Part shown: one piece after another, positions 31,201 to 35,527 of the stretch
Numbering within the stretch: position 1 is the first letter of the stretch
Layout of the letters: each line of letters starts with the position of its first letter
Assembly: GCA_040752275.1 (NCBI GenBank)
Contig: JBFMFH010000076.1
Coordinates: forward strand, 38,510-102,509
DNA from: JBFMFH01 sp040752275
GTDB taxonomy: Bacteria; Acidobacteriota; Vicinamibacteria; Vicinamibacterales; JAKQTR01
Direction: 5' to 3'
Length of the DNA stretch: 64,000 bases
Position numbers and translations under genes: made by a program
The notes under the pieces: generated by a model
What the model was told of the DNA's origin: nothing
Databases searched by the model: none
The model's input: only the letters and a program-made list of their open reading frames with translations

Positions 31201-34200
31201 ATCGGCTGGCTGACACCGGTGAGCGCAAAGGAGGTCCGGAGGATGGCGTGGCGTCGGATGATGGCCTGCAGCGCGTTCTGAAACTGCGCGAGATCCAACG
31301 GGGCACGGAGGTGAAAACTGAAGACGTCGTGATAGATGGCGTCGGCCGGGCGCAGTTCGGTGTGGAACAGCATGCCGGCCTGCAGGCGCGTGAGGGGATA
31401 CGCGTCGACGACGTCGGAGGGTAGCAGTTCGCGGTCGTCGGGCGAGATCAGGCCGAACGGCGGTACGGCGGGTTCGGGTTCCGCCGTCGAACTCGCCAAC
31501 GGAGCAAGCTCGGCGATGGTCTGGTACTGGAAGAGCTGCTGCAGGGAGAAGTCCAGCCCCTGCTGCCGGGCGGCCGCGAGCACCCGGATGCTGCGGATAG
31601 AATCGCCGCCGAGGTCGAAGAAGCCGTCGTGAATCCCGACCTGCTTCACGCCCAGCGCCTGCGCCCAGATCTCCGCCAGTTGTTGTTCCACCGGCGTGCG
31701 CGGTGCCGCAAACCCCGCGTCGGTGTCGGATCGGGCCTGTTGCGGGAGAGGCAGGGCGCGTGTGTTGAGCTTGCCGTTCGACGTCAGCGGGATCGTATCA
31801 AGCGGGACGTAGATCGCCGGCACCATGTAGTCTGGCAGACGCGCCTTCAGGAATCTCCGCAGTTCGAGGCCCTCGATCGTGCTGCCTGGCGCGGCGACGA
31901 CGTAGGCCACCAGCCGTCTGTCATCGGCCGCCTTCTCCCACGCGATGACGACCGCCTCCCGCACCGACGGATGACTGGCGAGCAGGGCTTCGATCTCGCC
32001 CAACTCGATGCGGAAGCCCCGGATCTTCACCTGCTGGTCGCCGCGTCCCAGGTACTCGATCTCCCCGTCTGCCCGGTAGCGCGCCAGATCGCCGGTTCGG
32101 TAGAGTCGCTCCCCCGGCCGGTTGCTGAAGGGATCCGGCAGCATCCGTTCCGCGGTCAGGTCCGGACGGCCCAGATAGCCCCGCGCCACACCTGCGCCGC
32201 CCACGTAGATCTCGCCTGCCACGCCGGATGGCACCGGTTCCAGCGATCGATCCAGCAGGTAGAGCTGCAGGTCGGGGATCAGCACACCAATCACGCTGGC
32301 CGGACTGGTCAGGTCGGCTGACGTCATCGGCCGGTACGTCACATGCACGGTGGTCTCGGTGATCCCGTACATGTTGATCAGCCGGGGGACCTGGTCGCCG
32401 TGTCGTTCGAACCAGGGCCGCAGGCTGCGCACGTCCAAGGCCTCCCCGCCGAAGACGACGAATCGAAGCGCAAGCGGCCGGACGCCGACGCTCGCCTCCG
32501 CCTCAATCAGCTGGCGGAAGGCTGACGGCGTCTGGCTCAGGACCGTCACCTGCTCCCGATGCAGCACGTCGTAGAACGCTTCGGGGGATCGACTGGTGAG
32601 GTACGGGACGACGACGAGCCGGCCCCCATACAGGAGCGCGCCCCACACTTCCCAGACCGAGAAATCGAATGATGGGGAGTGAAACAGCGTCCACACGTCC
32701 CGATGATCGAAGCGATACCAGTTTTCGGTGGCACGGAACAGCCGCACGACATTGTCATGCGTCACCACCACGCCCTTCGGTCGACCCGTCGAGCCTGAGG
32801 TGTAGATCACGTAGGCCGGATGGCCGGGCAGCGGCCTGTCGAGCGGATTGACCCGGGGCTGGGTGGCCAGCGTCTCCCACTCACTGTCCAGACAGAGCAC
32901 GGGAACCGACGAGGGTGACGGGAGATTCGGTTTCAGCGCCTGAACCGTCAGGACCGCCGCTACGCCGCCATCCGCGAGCATGAACGCGATCCGGTCGAGC
33001 GGATAGACCACATCGATTGGCAGGTACGCGCCGCCGGCCTTCAGAATCCCCAACAGGCCCACGATCAGTTCGCACGAGCGCTCGCAGTACAATCCGACCC
33101 GGCTCTCGGGGCCGACCCCGACGCGGCGCAGGTAGTGTGCCACCTGGTTGGCCTGTTCGTTCAGCCGGCCGTAGGTCAAGGATTGCTCGCCGCAAACCAC
33201 CGCCACATCGTCAGGCCTGCGCGCGGCCTGCTGTTCGAACAGCGTGTGCAGACAGGCATCCGGAACGAAGGTGGCCCGCGCCGGCGTGCCCAGAGCCAGG
33301 ACCTGGGCCCGCTCCGTCGCTCGGAGCAGCGGCAGCGCCGAGAGGCGTCGCCGTGGATTGCCGGCCACGCCTTCCAGCAAACAGCTGAAGTGTCCCAGCA
33401 GGCGCGTCATCATGCCGGGATCGAACAGGTCGGTGTTGAACTCGAGATCGCCGCGGACGCCCTCGCCGGTGTCCTCCAGCAGCATGCTCAGATCGAACTT
33501 CGAGGAGTGGTTGTCCACCGCGAGCGGGAGGAGTTGCAGGCCTGGCACCTGCAACGCCGCGCCTCCGGTGGGCTGCAGCGCGCACACCACCTGCGTCAGA
33601 GGGGTGTATCGCAAGTCGCGCTCGACCGCCAGGACGTCCACCAACCGTTCGAAGGGCATGTCCTGGTGCGCATAGGCGTCCAGGGCCATCCGCCGGACGC
33701 GCTGGAGCAATTCGACGAACGGCGGGTCGCCCGCCAGATCGACGCGCAGGGCGAGCGTGTTCGCGAAGCACCCGATCAACGACTCGAACTCCTGTCTCGT
33801 GCGATTGGCGATCGGCGCACCGATGACGATGTCGTCCTGATCGCTGTACCGTTGGAGCAGCACGGCGAAGGCCGACAGGAGCACCATGTACAGGCTGGCA
33901 CCCTCCTGCTGGCCGATGCGTGTGAGGGTGCGGATGAGCGGCGCGTCGAGCGTGAGGGGCAGCGTTCGGCCCTGAAAGCGCTGTACCGCGGGTCGCGGGT
34001 GGTCGGTGGGGAGCGCGATCAACGGTGGCGCGCCGGCGAGTTGTGCCAGCCAGTAACGTTCCTGGGCCTCCTGGATCGCGCCCGTAAACCAGGACCGCTG
34101 CCAGAGCGCGAAATCCGCATACTGCCAGCGCAACTCCGGCAACGGACTTGTCGCCTGCGGATCCTGGCAATAACGCGCGTACAGCGCGGAGAACTCCTGC

Positions 34201-34760
34201 GCCAAGAGGCCCATCGACCAGCCGTCGGACACGATGTGGTGCATCGTGACCAGCAGGACGTAGTCGTCGACCAGCGCAGCCGGCGGGCTGAGACGGACGA
34301 GGTGTACGCGCAGGAGCGGGCCGGAATCCAAGGCGAAGGGCGCACGCGCCTCGGTCAAGACGACGGTCTCGACTTCGGCGGCCTGGTGTGCGCTCGGCAG
34401 CTCGCTGAGATCGGTGACTCTGAGCGGCACGGGGAGCGCCGGCGCGATGACCTGAACGGCCTGGCCGTCGTGCTCGGCGAACGACGTCCGCAGCACCTCG
34501 TGGCGCTGGATGATCGTGTCGAAGGCGCGTTCCAGGGCGTCGAGCCGAACCTGCCCGGTCAGCCGGAAGGCCGCGGGCATGTTGTACACGGGATTGCCGG
34601 TGTCCCACTTGTGCAGGAACCAGAGACGCTCCTGGGCGAACGAGAGGGGGAGTCGTGCCGGACGAGGGTGGCGCTCGAGCGCCGGGACATCACGTCCGCC
34701 CTCCTGCAGGAGCAGGGCCAGCAGCTCTTCCTGCAAGCGTGTTCTGTCGATGCCCGCCAT
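13284..34760 (-). CDS. Six-module NRPS (Thr-Gln-Gln-X-NMeAsn-Pro) with terminal thioesterase
   Basis: A 7158-aa megasynthetase. ATG 34760 follows GAAGGG, 11 bp after the SagB gene stop; a longer upstream reading in the same frame is only the shadow of that gene. Order: C-A-T / C-A-T / C-A-T / C-A-T / C-A(nMT)-T / C-A-T-TE. An N-terminal leader (RLQEELLALLLQ) could be a docking helix for the Val-loading protein upstream. My reading of the ten pocket residues gives DFWSVGMVHK (Thr), DAWQFGLIDK twice (Gln), DGFTYGVTFK (unassigned, aliphatic-like), DATKVGEVGK (Asn-like) and DVQFIAHVVK (Pro). There is no epimerisation or cyclisation domain. The TE (GGHSFGGW) should release a macrocycle, probably onto the beta-amine of the lipid. 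The six modules are described separately. Confidence 0.96.
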   Translation of the reverse strand: MAGIDRTRLQEELLALLLQEGGRDVPALERHPRPARLPLSFAQERLWFLHKWDTGNPVYNMPAAFRLTGQVRLDALERAFDTIIQRHEVLRTSFAEHDGQAVQVIAPALPVPLRVTDLSELPSAHQAAEVETVVLTEARAPFALDSGPLLRVHLVRLSPPAALVDDYVLLVTMHHIVSDGWSMGLLAQEFSALYARYCQDPQATSPLPELRWQYADFALWQRSWFTGAIQEAQERYWLAQLAGAPPLIALPTDHPRPAVQRFQGRTLPLTLDAPLIRTLTRIGQQEGASLYMVLLSAFAVLLQRYSDQDDIVIGAPIANRTRQEFESLIGCFANTLALRVDLAGDPPFVELLQRVRRMALDAYAHQDMPFERLVDVLAVERDLRYTPLTQVVCALQPTGGAALQVPGLQLLPLAVDNHSSKFDLSMLLEDTGEGVRGDLEFNTDLFDPGMMTRLLGHFSCLLEGVAGNPRRRLSALPLLRATERAQVLALGTPARATFVPDACLHTLFEQQAARRPDDVAVVCGEQSLTYGRLNEQANQVAHYLRRVGVGPESRVGLYCERSCELIVGLLGILKAGGAYLPIDVVYPLDRIAFMLADGGVAAVLTVQALKPNLPSPSSVPVLCLDSEWETLATQPRVNPLDRPLPGHPAYVIYTSGSTGRPKGVVVTHDNVVRLFRATENWYRFDHRDVWTLFHSPSFDFSVWEVWGALLYGGRLVVVPYLTSRSPEAFYDVLHREQVTVLSQTPSAFRQLIEAEASVGVRPLALRFVVFGGEALDVRSLRPWFERHGDQVPRLINMYGITETTVHVTYRPMTSADLTSPASVIGVLIPDLQLYLLDRSLEPVPSGVAGEIYVGGAGVARGYLGRPDLTAERMLPDPFSNRPGERLYRTGDLARYRADGEIEYLGRGDQQVKIRGFRIELGEIEALLASHPSVREAVVIAWEKAADDRRLVAYVVAAPGSTIEGLELRRFLKARLPDYMVPAIYVPLDTIPLTSNGKLNTRALPLPQQARSDTDAGFAAPRTPVEQQLAEIWAQALGVKQVGIHDGFFDLGGDSIRSIRVLAAARQQGLDFSLQQLFQYQTIAELAPLASSTAEPEPAVPPFGLISPDDRELLPSDVVDAYPLTRLQAGMLFHTELRPADAIYHDVFSFHLRAPLDLAQFQNALQAIIRRHAILRTSFALTGVSQPMQLVHDQVTIDVPVDDLQHLTAQEQEAWIGEWVTREEHFAFDWTQAPLLRVHICRRSAETFNLGISFHHALLDGWSLASVLTEFFQQYFLLLGQHDQPLPSLRPTQFRDFVAHEQRMLRSDAQRQHWAAYLGGAETSRIPRWPQMVQAPGRPAGNRLDVPLTPAISERLKHVAETAGVPLKSVLFAVHLRVLQALTNRRDVLTGLVTNVRLETEGSDRVAGLFLNTLPVRFGASAGSWLEMARAACEAEQHLLPFRWFPFAEIQQVAGQPIVLDTAFNFIHFHVYQDLVGVGDIELLGEQFFEQTNFPLIATFQQDPFSQRLHLTLYHDPAQFGVEQMTAIGGYYARALGAIADDPHRACLDHSVLSSEERQTILVDWNRTDAPVRAERLLHQWFEACAARTPDAPTVRCEGTTLTYAELNARANQVAHYLREAGVGPDVIVGLCLERSLELVVGMLGILKAGGAYLPLDHQYPRERLAFMLADATVPVVLAHTRLLPSLPPDAKQVICLDAAWPEIVSGSPENHGLSVQPEHLAYVLYTSGSTGTPKGVMIPHRAICNHMAWMAETFPLIPTDRVLQKTPAIFDASVWEFWAPLLAGAQLVLARPGGHQDPSYLVQTVQAEHITILQLVPSLLQVLLHTPGIEACTSLRRIFSGGEALTAALRDRVFATLPAELYNLYGPTEAAIDTITWHCRRDDASAVVPLGRPVANTQAYILDDRLQPVPPAVIGELYLGGESVGRGYLRRPDLTAASFLPNPFHVLPPDGLPASDAGGHRLYRTGDLARYWPDGTIEYAGRVDHQVKVRGFRIELGEVEAALGQCPGVRNGVVVARMDRPEDQRLVAYLEPTPATPFVVDEARSRLRRQLPEHMIPSDFVVLPELPRTPGGKIDRRALPAPGAAAPPPAEYVAPRTLVEDLLATIWADVLGLERVSVQANFFELGGHSLLATQVISRVREALQIDLPLWNLFETPTIAGLAATITGIQQLSQGLAAPPILPVPRDASLPLSFAQERLWFLEQLAPGNPFYNTPATLRFTGPLDADALERSLNAIVDRHEALRTVFATVAGAPEQVIRPSQPLSLGIIDLQHVSEPQRTSEIVRVAHHEAQRPFDLERGPLLRALLLRAAPDDHVLVLTIHHIVSDAWSIGVFLRELAACYNACVTGQQVPLPTLPIQYADFAAWQRQWLSGNVLDTQLAYWKEQLRGAPPVFELPADRPRPSVHSFRGQAVTLTIEPELVRQLRVVSQQAGVSLYMTLLAAYAVLLSRSTWGVEDVVIGAPIANRTRQELESLIGFFVNIIPLRVSVPGNPLFTDVLRRVRHMALDAYAHQDVPFEQLVQELQPERDMTRNPLVQVSLAYHNVPLPECDLAGVRLTPVETEISVVRFDLEVHLWDTPDGGLRGPVVYYAEVFDAATIQRLVTRFLTLLAGIAANPRQAIAALPLCPDDERERVLVAWNQTAQDVAPEACLHHLIEGQVDETPDAVAVRFDDRVLTYQELDGRANQLARHLQALGVGPDVVVAVCLERSVELVIALLGVVKAGGAYLPLDPDSPAERMRTVVTASGAAVALTVSHLQDRLPAGRARPVCLDADWPEIAGYASTRPSADVRREHLAYVLFTSGSTGAPKGVMIPHGAISNHMQWMASEFPLQATDRVLQKTPYGFDASVWEFWAPLMAGAELVMARPGGHQDPTYLVQAVQAHRITILQLVPSVLQVLLDTPGVEACTSLRRVFCGGEALSGSLRDRVFAALPAELINLYGPTEATIDTLFWRCARDHAAPTVPIGRPVANTQVYVLDRRFRPVPAGVPGELYLGGAQLARGYLGRPDLSAERFVPNPFFAPPASPAHGEVRGDGPGGRLYATGDVAAWQTDGSVVYLGRSDHQIKLRGFRIELGEIEASLRDVPGVRDAVVVVREDQPGHPQLVAYVIPEREASLAEDALRQALAERLPGYMTPATYVLLSAFPLTAHGKVDRPKLPPPESRVLTSGPSATQTPTQSLVESVWAHVLGLERIDTTANFFELGGHSLSAMQVLARVRDVFHLDVPIKALFDAPSLADFAAHIDAARSVAQGEITPPIPPTDRQGLLPLSFAQERLWFLQQLVPGNPFYTVPMAVRWQGPLDQAVLTRVLTEVVRRHEVLRTTFTIVDGQPRQAIQPPAPVALRLIDLQSCAAEEQTQAIDDHLHAALQRTFDLTTGPLFEFTLISVAPAESVLVAAMHHIATDGWSVGVFAHELTVLYEAFNQGQPSPLPELRVQYGDFAVWQRAWLQGEVLSRQRQYWQRHLRGAPEVLELPGDYPRPRLHTFRGRTIPIRIEPGAVRDLRRISQQVGASLYMTLLTGFAILLARSTRGTSELVVSAPIAHRQRQELEPLIGFFVNTLALRLDVSGDPTVEDLLRRIRQTVLDAYAHQDMPFEQVVEEVQPTRDLSRNPLAQVSFAYHNLPSVDAELTNGRLTPYDHAPETVRFDLEVHLWDADDGGLAGSCLYYTDLFAAATVERLMEHFVVVLEACGTYLARRMSDLPVMTAAEHRLVVEEFNRTTTDYPRDHTLVELLEAQVDRTPAGAAVVHGAQRLTYSALNARVNQLARFLRRRGVGVDTPVVMLETRGIEMVVSMCGILKAGGAYVPIDLEMPAARVLRMIQECGSTLILSRSTLTSNVVQALRASGHTVLFVDAAAADIAREDVTNPVPINTPTDLAYVMYTSGSTGTPKGIMITHRNVVNLVRQTNYTSIRPSDHLLQLSNYAFDGSTFDFFGGLLNGACVHLIDAAQVHDVAELGALIAAQGVNVTFMTTALFNQLVDLAPEVIRHFDRLYFGGQEASVRHVRTALPYRKSDDSLVHVYGPTEATTFSTYHVVKDVPGDAVAIPIGAPISRSRAYVLDAWQQPVPIGVEGELHIGGDGIARGYVNDPSLTAERFVRNPFVSSERMYRTGDRAKWLPDGQIVFLGRQDDQVKIRGFRIEPGDIEAALRAFPAVRDAVVTPHVGRGGTHELIGYVALNPGQLLDRRALRQFLKERLPEYMLPAALVELPALPLTPNGKVDRRALPVPETCRWDDGIAEIGTGPLSPTESVMENIWAAVLHLDMVGRHADFFELGGHSLLATQVVSRIREVFQVELPLRQIFETPTIAGLTEAIERLRAADSGLTAPPMTQRPHDGPVPLSFAQERLWFLEQLVPGNPFYNTPLAIELHGRLDEQALRLTLDTLVQRHEALRTTIATLDGRPQQVVHPPHAVTLAVEDVTALPEDARIATARASAYAESRRPFDLTQGPLLRATLVRFSPTHHLLLLTMHHIVSDGWSLGVLFRELTILYTALSQGETPELPSLPVQYADFAAWQRAWLQGDVLDAQRQHWRAALQHAPLVLELPADHPRPPVHTFRGSAEAFSIAPELVAQLRRLSQAASASLYMTFLSAFAILLARYAGVEELLIGSPIANRTRQELEPLIGFFVNTLALRIDLRGNPSFLTLLRRVRQITLDAYAHQDVPFEQIVDDLQPERDMSRTPVVQVSLAYQNAPISDVGIPGLTLQPYPFETGTVRFDIELHVWEEPSGALTGSCLYYAEIFDAETIRRLMTNFTTLLANIVANPEQPVAEVSLLTEADHHQLLVGWNTTAAPYQQHTTVARLFAAQAESTPDAVAVVAGPERLTYRELNTRANRLANHLRSLGVGPDVLVGVCVERSVAMVVGLLGVLKAGGAYVPLDPAYPSDRLQYMAADARMPVVLTQQRFAPLFASGALKVICLETDWSAIAGFPATDPDVPVMPDHLAYVIYTSGSTGRPKGTMIPHRGLVNYLSWCTRAYRVADGQGAPVHSSISFDATITSLFAPLVVGRAVILIPERQEIDALRDVLQARGDFSLVKITPAHLDLLRELLPPQPMTGQARTFVIGGEALLGSQLSFWQTYAPDVHLINEYGPTETVVGCCVFDAKGHAPFPGPVPIGRPIANTRLYLLDERLQPVPIGVYGELYISGDGLARGYLGRPDVTADRFVPSPFSSTAGARMYRTGDVARYLLDGNLEYQGRRDHQIKIRGHRIEPEEIEVVLAAHPAVRDAVVLAREDQAGDARLVAYVVPAAEGLREPADATVSPIETQQVNAWQQVFQDSYSHSAASADITFDITGWNSSYTGLPIPAAEMREWVEQTVARILALQPAHVLEIGCGTGLLVARIAPQCQSYWGTDFSHVAVRHVRQMKAAFPWGDRVTLLHRPADDFSGLADGQFDTVVINSVAQYFPSVDYLLQVISGALRVLRPGGALFLGDLRSLPLLDAFHASVQVAKSAPDVTVLQLRQQIRQQTLQEEELVIDPALFAALPQQYPSITAVDVQYKRGQALNELTKFRYDVVLTVGARVPSAPDVEWHDWPTQSMTVAELRAWLAGSPSQRLGLRRVPNARLRDERAMLIWLRQAEATATVAAFHRRQPELAPDGLDPEQLWRVGAEHGFVVRVVPDEGSLEGSYSAVFLPQAAPAPPPRPQNTLPQRPWSAYANNPLRRRVQSAVIPELRRYLADRVPTYMIPAAYVLLDAFPLTPNGKVDRRALPAPDSAASVGQTGDQATRTPTEEVVAAIWADVLSLERVGLQDNFFHLGGHSLLATQVVSRLRDVFAVELPLRQMFDTPTVADFSARLEALTREQQGLPGPPPLRPADRTAPLPLSFAQERLWFLDQLEGPNATYNSPVAVRMTGHLDVQALEDSVTAIGNRHETLRTTFATGSDGRPLQRIAPDIRIALPVLDLQSANERERRLDACLAQEATEPFDLARGPLLRGTLLRIAPDDHLLLLTMHHIVSDAWSAAVFVRELAALYTAAVRRTPVTLPPLPIQYGDFAVWQRQWLQGDVLAAQLAYWRAHLEGIPPLLELPTDRPRPAVQTFRGSSCPVEFDPGLTRDLTALSQRAGVSLFMTLLAAFAALLGRYSGTDDLVVGSPIANRNRSETEGLIGFFVNTLALRIDLAGRPSFLDLLARVRQIALDAYTHQDVPFEVVVEALQPERHLSHHPVFQTMFVLQNTPAERLELPELTLTPVPQEHQTAKFDLLLSLTELDGRLKGWLEYSTDLFEAATIRRMIGHLTRLLAEAVASPDRPVSQLTLLTEAERRQALRWNQTAQPFPPFSVAQMFEAQVERTPDAVALEFPRAAGGEDQQLTYLALNARANQLARHLRQRGAAPDVPIGVSLDRSTDLLVAVLAILKAGSPYVPLDPTYPAERLAMMCAASGAPLVVTRDWLANEQAAIARCSSANLEHVVEPDHLAYVLYTSGSTGAPKGVGLCHRALSNLLLWQAAHSAAAVGTKTLQFTSLSFDVSFQETFATWCTGGRLVQIADDLRRDGRELLRVLAEERVERLFLPFVALQQLAVSAQETGTVPVTLREVITAGEQLQISPALVWLFTQLPDCRLHNHYGPSETHVVTAYPLAGPPADWPALPPIGRPIANTHVVVLEEHGDVAPVGVPGDLYAGGACLARGYWRQPDLTAERFVPCPVTLQSSAGGSAGGEGGTRLYRTGDRARYLADGNIEFLGRRDQQVKIRGFRVEPGEIEAVLSTHPDVQEAVVAAHATAAGFTRLVAYVVPAAGRTLTTEHVRQFAKSTLPEYMVPAVILPLARLPLTPSGKVNRRALPAPELTGQPADASVLRPRDTVELRLMRIWEEVLERSPVGVHDNFFDLGGHSLLAVRLMAYVQQQFGRHLPLSALFQRPTVAQLGELLRQQGDAAPWPILVPIRPGTGASPFFCVPGAGGNVVYFAGLARLVDRPFYGLQAVGLDGRASPQTRIQDVAATYVEALRHVQPQGPYWIGGHSFGGWVAFEMAQQLQQQGHAVALLVIFDTPAPPRHEPLAAPIKEDAAWLVEITAVIGSLFGRPLALETERLQALPYEDQLRLVHHTLTQAEIVPPDTGLHLLRGFVEVYKAHVVAMTRYVAPAAVVPTPIRLVRAQDADPLTGLTAGGATPDADLGWAAFADGPFEPVFAPGDHRTMLNAPAVEVVARYLRRWLEHGSPGTDRSRHA
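13287..17330 (-). other. NRPS module 6: C-A(Pro)-T-TE
   Basis: C domain about 5811-6254, A domain about 6271-6777 with pocket DVQFIAHVVK (a known Pro code), carrier about 6791-6867, thioesterase about 6871-7157. The TE nucleophile is in GGHSFGGW and its histidine in PGDHRTML. This is the termination module. Confidence 0.88.
17350..21770 (-). other. NRPS module 5: C-A(Asn-like)-N-methyltransferase-T
   Basis: C domain about 4334-4771 and A domain about 4784-5244. A SAM-dependent methyltransferase is inserted between core motifs A8 and A9 (about 5254-5644, 17830-19000), with SAM-binding LEIGCGTGLL. The A domain C-terminal piece is at 5657-5707, and the carrier at 5721-5804. The pocket DATKVGEVGK differs from the Asn code DLTKVGEVGK at one position. 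The predicted building block is N-methyl-Asn. Confidence 0.78.
21790..24980 (-). other. NRPS module 4: C-A(unassigned)-T
   Basis: C domain about 3264-3707 (MHHIATDGWS), A domain about 3721-4221, carrier about 4237-4324. The pocket reads DGFTYGVTFK. It resembles Ile-type codes such as DGFFLGVVYK in the outer positions but has Thr at the fourth and sixth-from-last checks differ, so I leave the residue open. An aliphatic residue is the best guess. Confidence 0.7.
25010..28210 (-). other. NRPS module 3: C-A(Gln)-T
   Basis: LCL-type C domain (about 2187-2627, HHIVSDAWS), A domain about 2641-3154, carrier GGHSL about 3174-3251. The pocket again reads DAWQFGLIDK. The A core is nearly the same as that of module 2 (both contain LARPGGHQDP or MARPGGHQDP and ITILQLVPS), which suggests duplication or gene conversion. 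Confidence 0.8.
28250..31440 (-). other. NRPS module 2: atypical C-A(Gln)-T
   Basis: The C domain (about 1107-1557) starts YPLTRLQAGMLFHT and has SFHHALLDGWS. The other five C domains of this protein start LPLSFAQERLWFL. It therefore belongs to the DCL / modified-amino-acid group, members of which are reported to dehydrate Ser or Thr on the upstream carrier. The A domain (about 1571-2067) reads DAWQFGLIDK, matching Gln. Carrier GGHSL at about 2090-2171. Confidence 0.78.
31470..34700 (-). other. NRPS module 1: C-A(Thr)-T
   Basis: C domain at residues about 24-494 with HHIVSDG; A domain about 507-1001 with IYTSGSTGRPKG; carrier at about 1020-1095. Pocket reading DFWSVGMVHK is close to the Thr code DFWNIGMVHK. 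The carrier core is GGDSI (Ser near 1053) rather than the GGHSL of the other five carriers. That form normally precedes an epimerase or an unusual condensation domain, and the next C domain is indeed of a different subtype. Confidence 0.8.
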
Positions 34761-34771
34761 ACTGCGCCCTT

Positions 34772-35527
34772 CTAGATCCTGCCGACAGAGGCCAGGTGCA
34801 CCGTGAATTCGTCCTGTCCATCGAGGCGCAACCATCGATCCAGCATGTCTTGATCGTACGCGCCGATCGCGCACGTGCCGGCGTGGATGGCCTCGCAGGC
34901 CAGGTAGAGATTCTGGCCCACGTGCCCGACGTCGATGGCGATGGCCTTGTGCGCCGCGAGGCTGTACCGCCACTCCATCCGATACGGCACGGTCGTCCAG
35001 ATGAACACCACCGCGGCATCGCCAACGAAGGACTGTCCCAAAGTGGCCCGCGTCAGGGTCGCCGCGAGGCCCGGCTCGCAGAACTCCTGGACCAGCTCGT
35101 GTTCCACCGGCAGGTACCGATAGACGCCTTCCTCCAGCCCCGCAATCCGCAGGACGGCCAGGTAGGTCTCGATGGCGTGCCGGCATCCCGACGACGGAAC
35201 GGTGCGAAACGCAGTCGTGGCGTTGACCCGCTGCCGGATGCCCTGCGTGGCCCACAGCAGCCAGGCCAATTCGACCAGATCCAGGGCTTGGGTGGTGTAG
35301 CGCCGATGGCTTCGGCGCCGAGCGAGGGCGGAGAAGAGATCACACGGCTGCAGATGCGTCCACGGCTCCTTCGGCAGGACCAGTCGCGCGAGGTTCGGGG
35401 GACAGGGCTTCTCGAGCGGCGGCGGCGGCACGCCTCGCGCCTCGTCGGGCGGGGCCTGCTCGACCTGTTGCAGCAGGTCGGCTGTGATCTTCAGGACGCT
35501 ACGCGATCGACGGATCAGCTCATTCAT
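34772..35527 (-). CDS. SagB-type FMN-dependent dehydrogenase (nitroreductase fold)
   Basis: A 251-aa protein of the SagB/ThcOx family. Typical features are RRRSHRRYT near residue 70 (FMN phosphate region), PSSGCRHAIETY near 110, and the C-terminal helix ending in HLASVGRI. Relatives oxidise azolines to azoles in RiPP and NRPS pathways. No cyclisation domain or Cys-specific A domain is seen here, so that substrate is missing, and a different dehydrogenation of the lipid or peptide is likely. Its ATG overlaps the upstream synthetase stop by 8 bp, and it lies 11 bp before the NRPS start, so it is made with the assembly line. Confidence 0.88.
   Translation of the reverse strand: MNELIRRSRSVLKITADLLQQVEQAPPDEARGVPPPPLEKPCPPNLARLVLPKEPWTHLQPCDLFSALARRRSHRRYTTQALDLVELAWLLWATQGIRQRVNATTAFRTVPSSGCRHAIETYLAVLRIAGLEEGVYRYLPVEHELVQEFCEPGLAATLTRATLGQSFVGDAAVVFIWTTVPYRMEWRYSLAAHKAIAIDVGHVGQNLYLACEAIHAGTCAIGAYDQDMLDRWLRLDGQDEFTVHLASVGRI

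Noticed and set aside
13287..34700. Epimerisation, cyclisation or reductase domains in the NRPS
   Set aside because: Scanned all T-C junctions and the C-terminus; only C, A, nMT, T and TE signatures were seen.
34761..35255. 165-residue N-terminal extension of the large NRPS
   Set aside because: It is the antisense-free shadow frame of the SagB gene on the same strand, Arg/Pro/Gly-rich with no domain; ATG 34760 has a ribosome site and a docking-like start.
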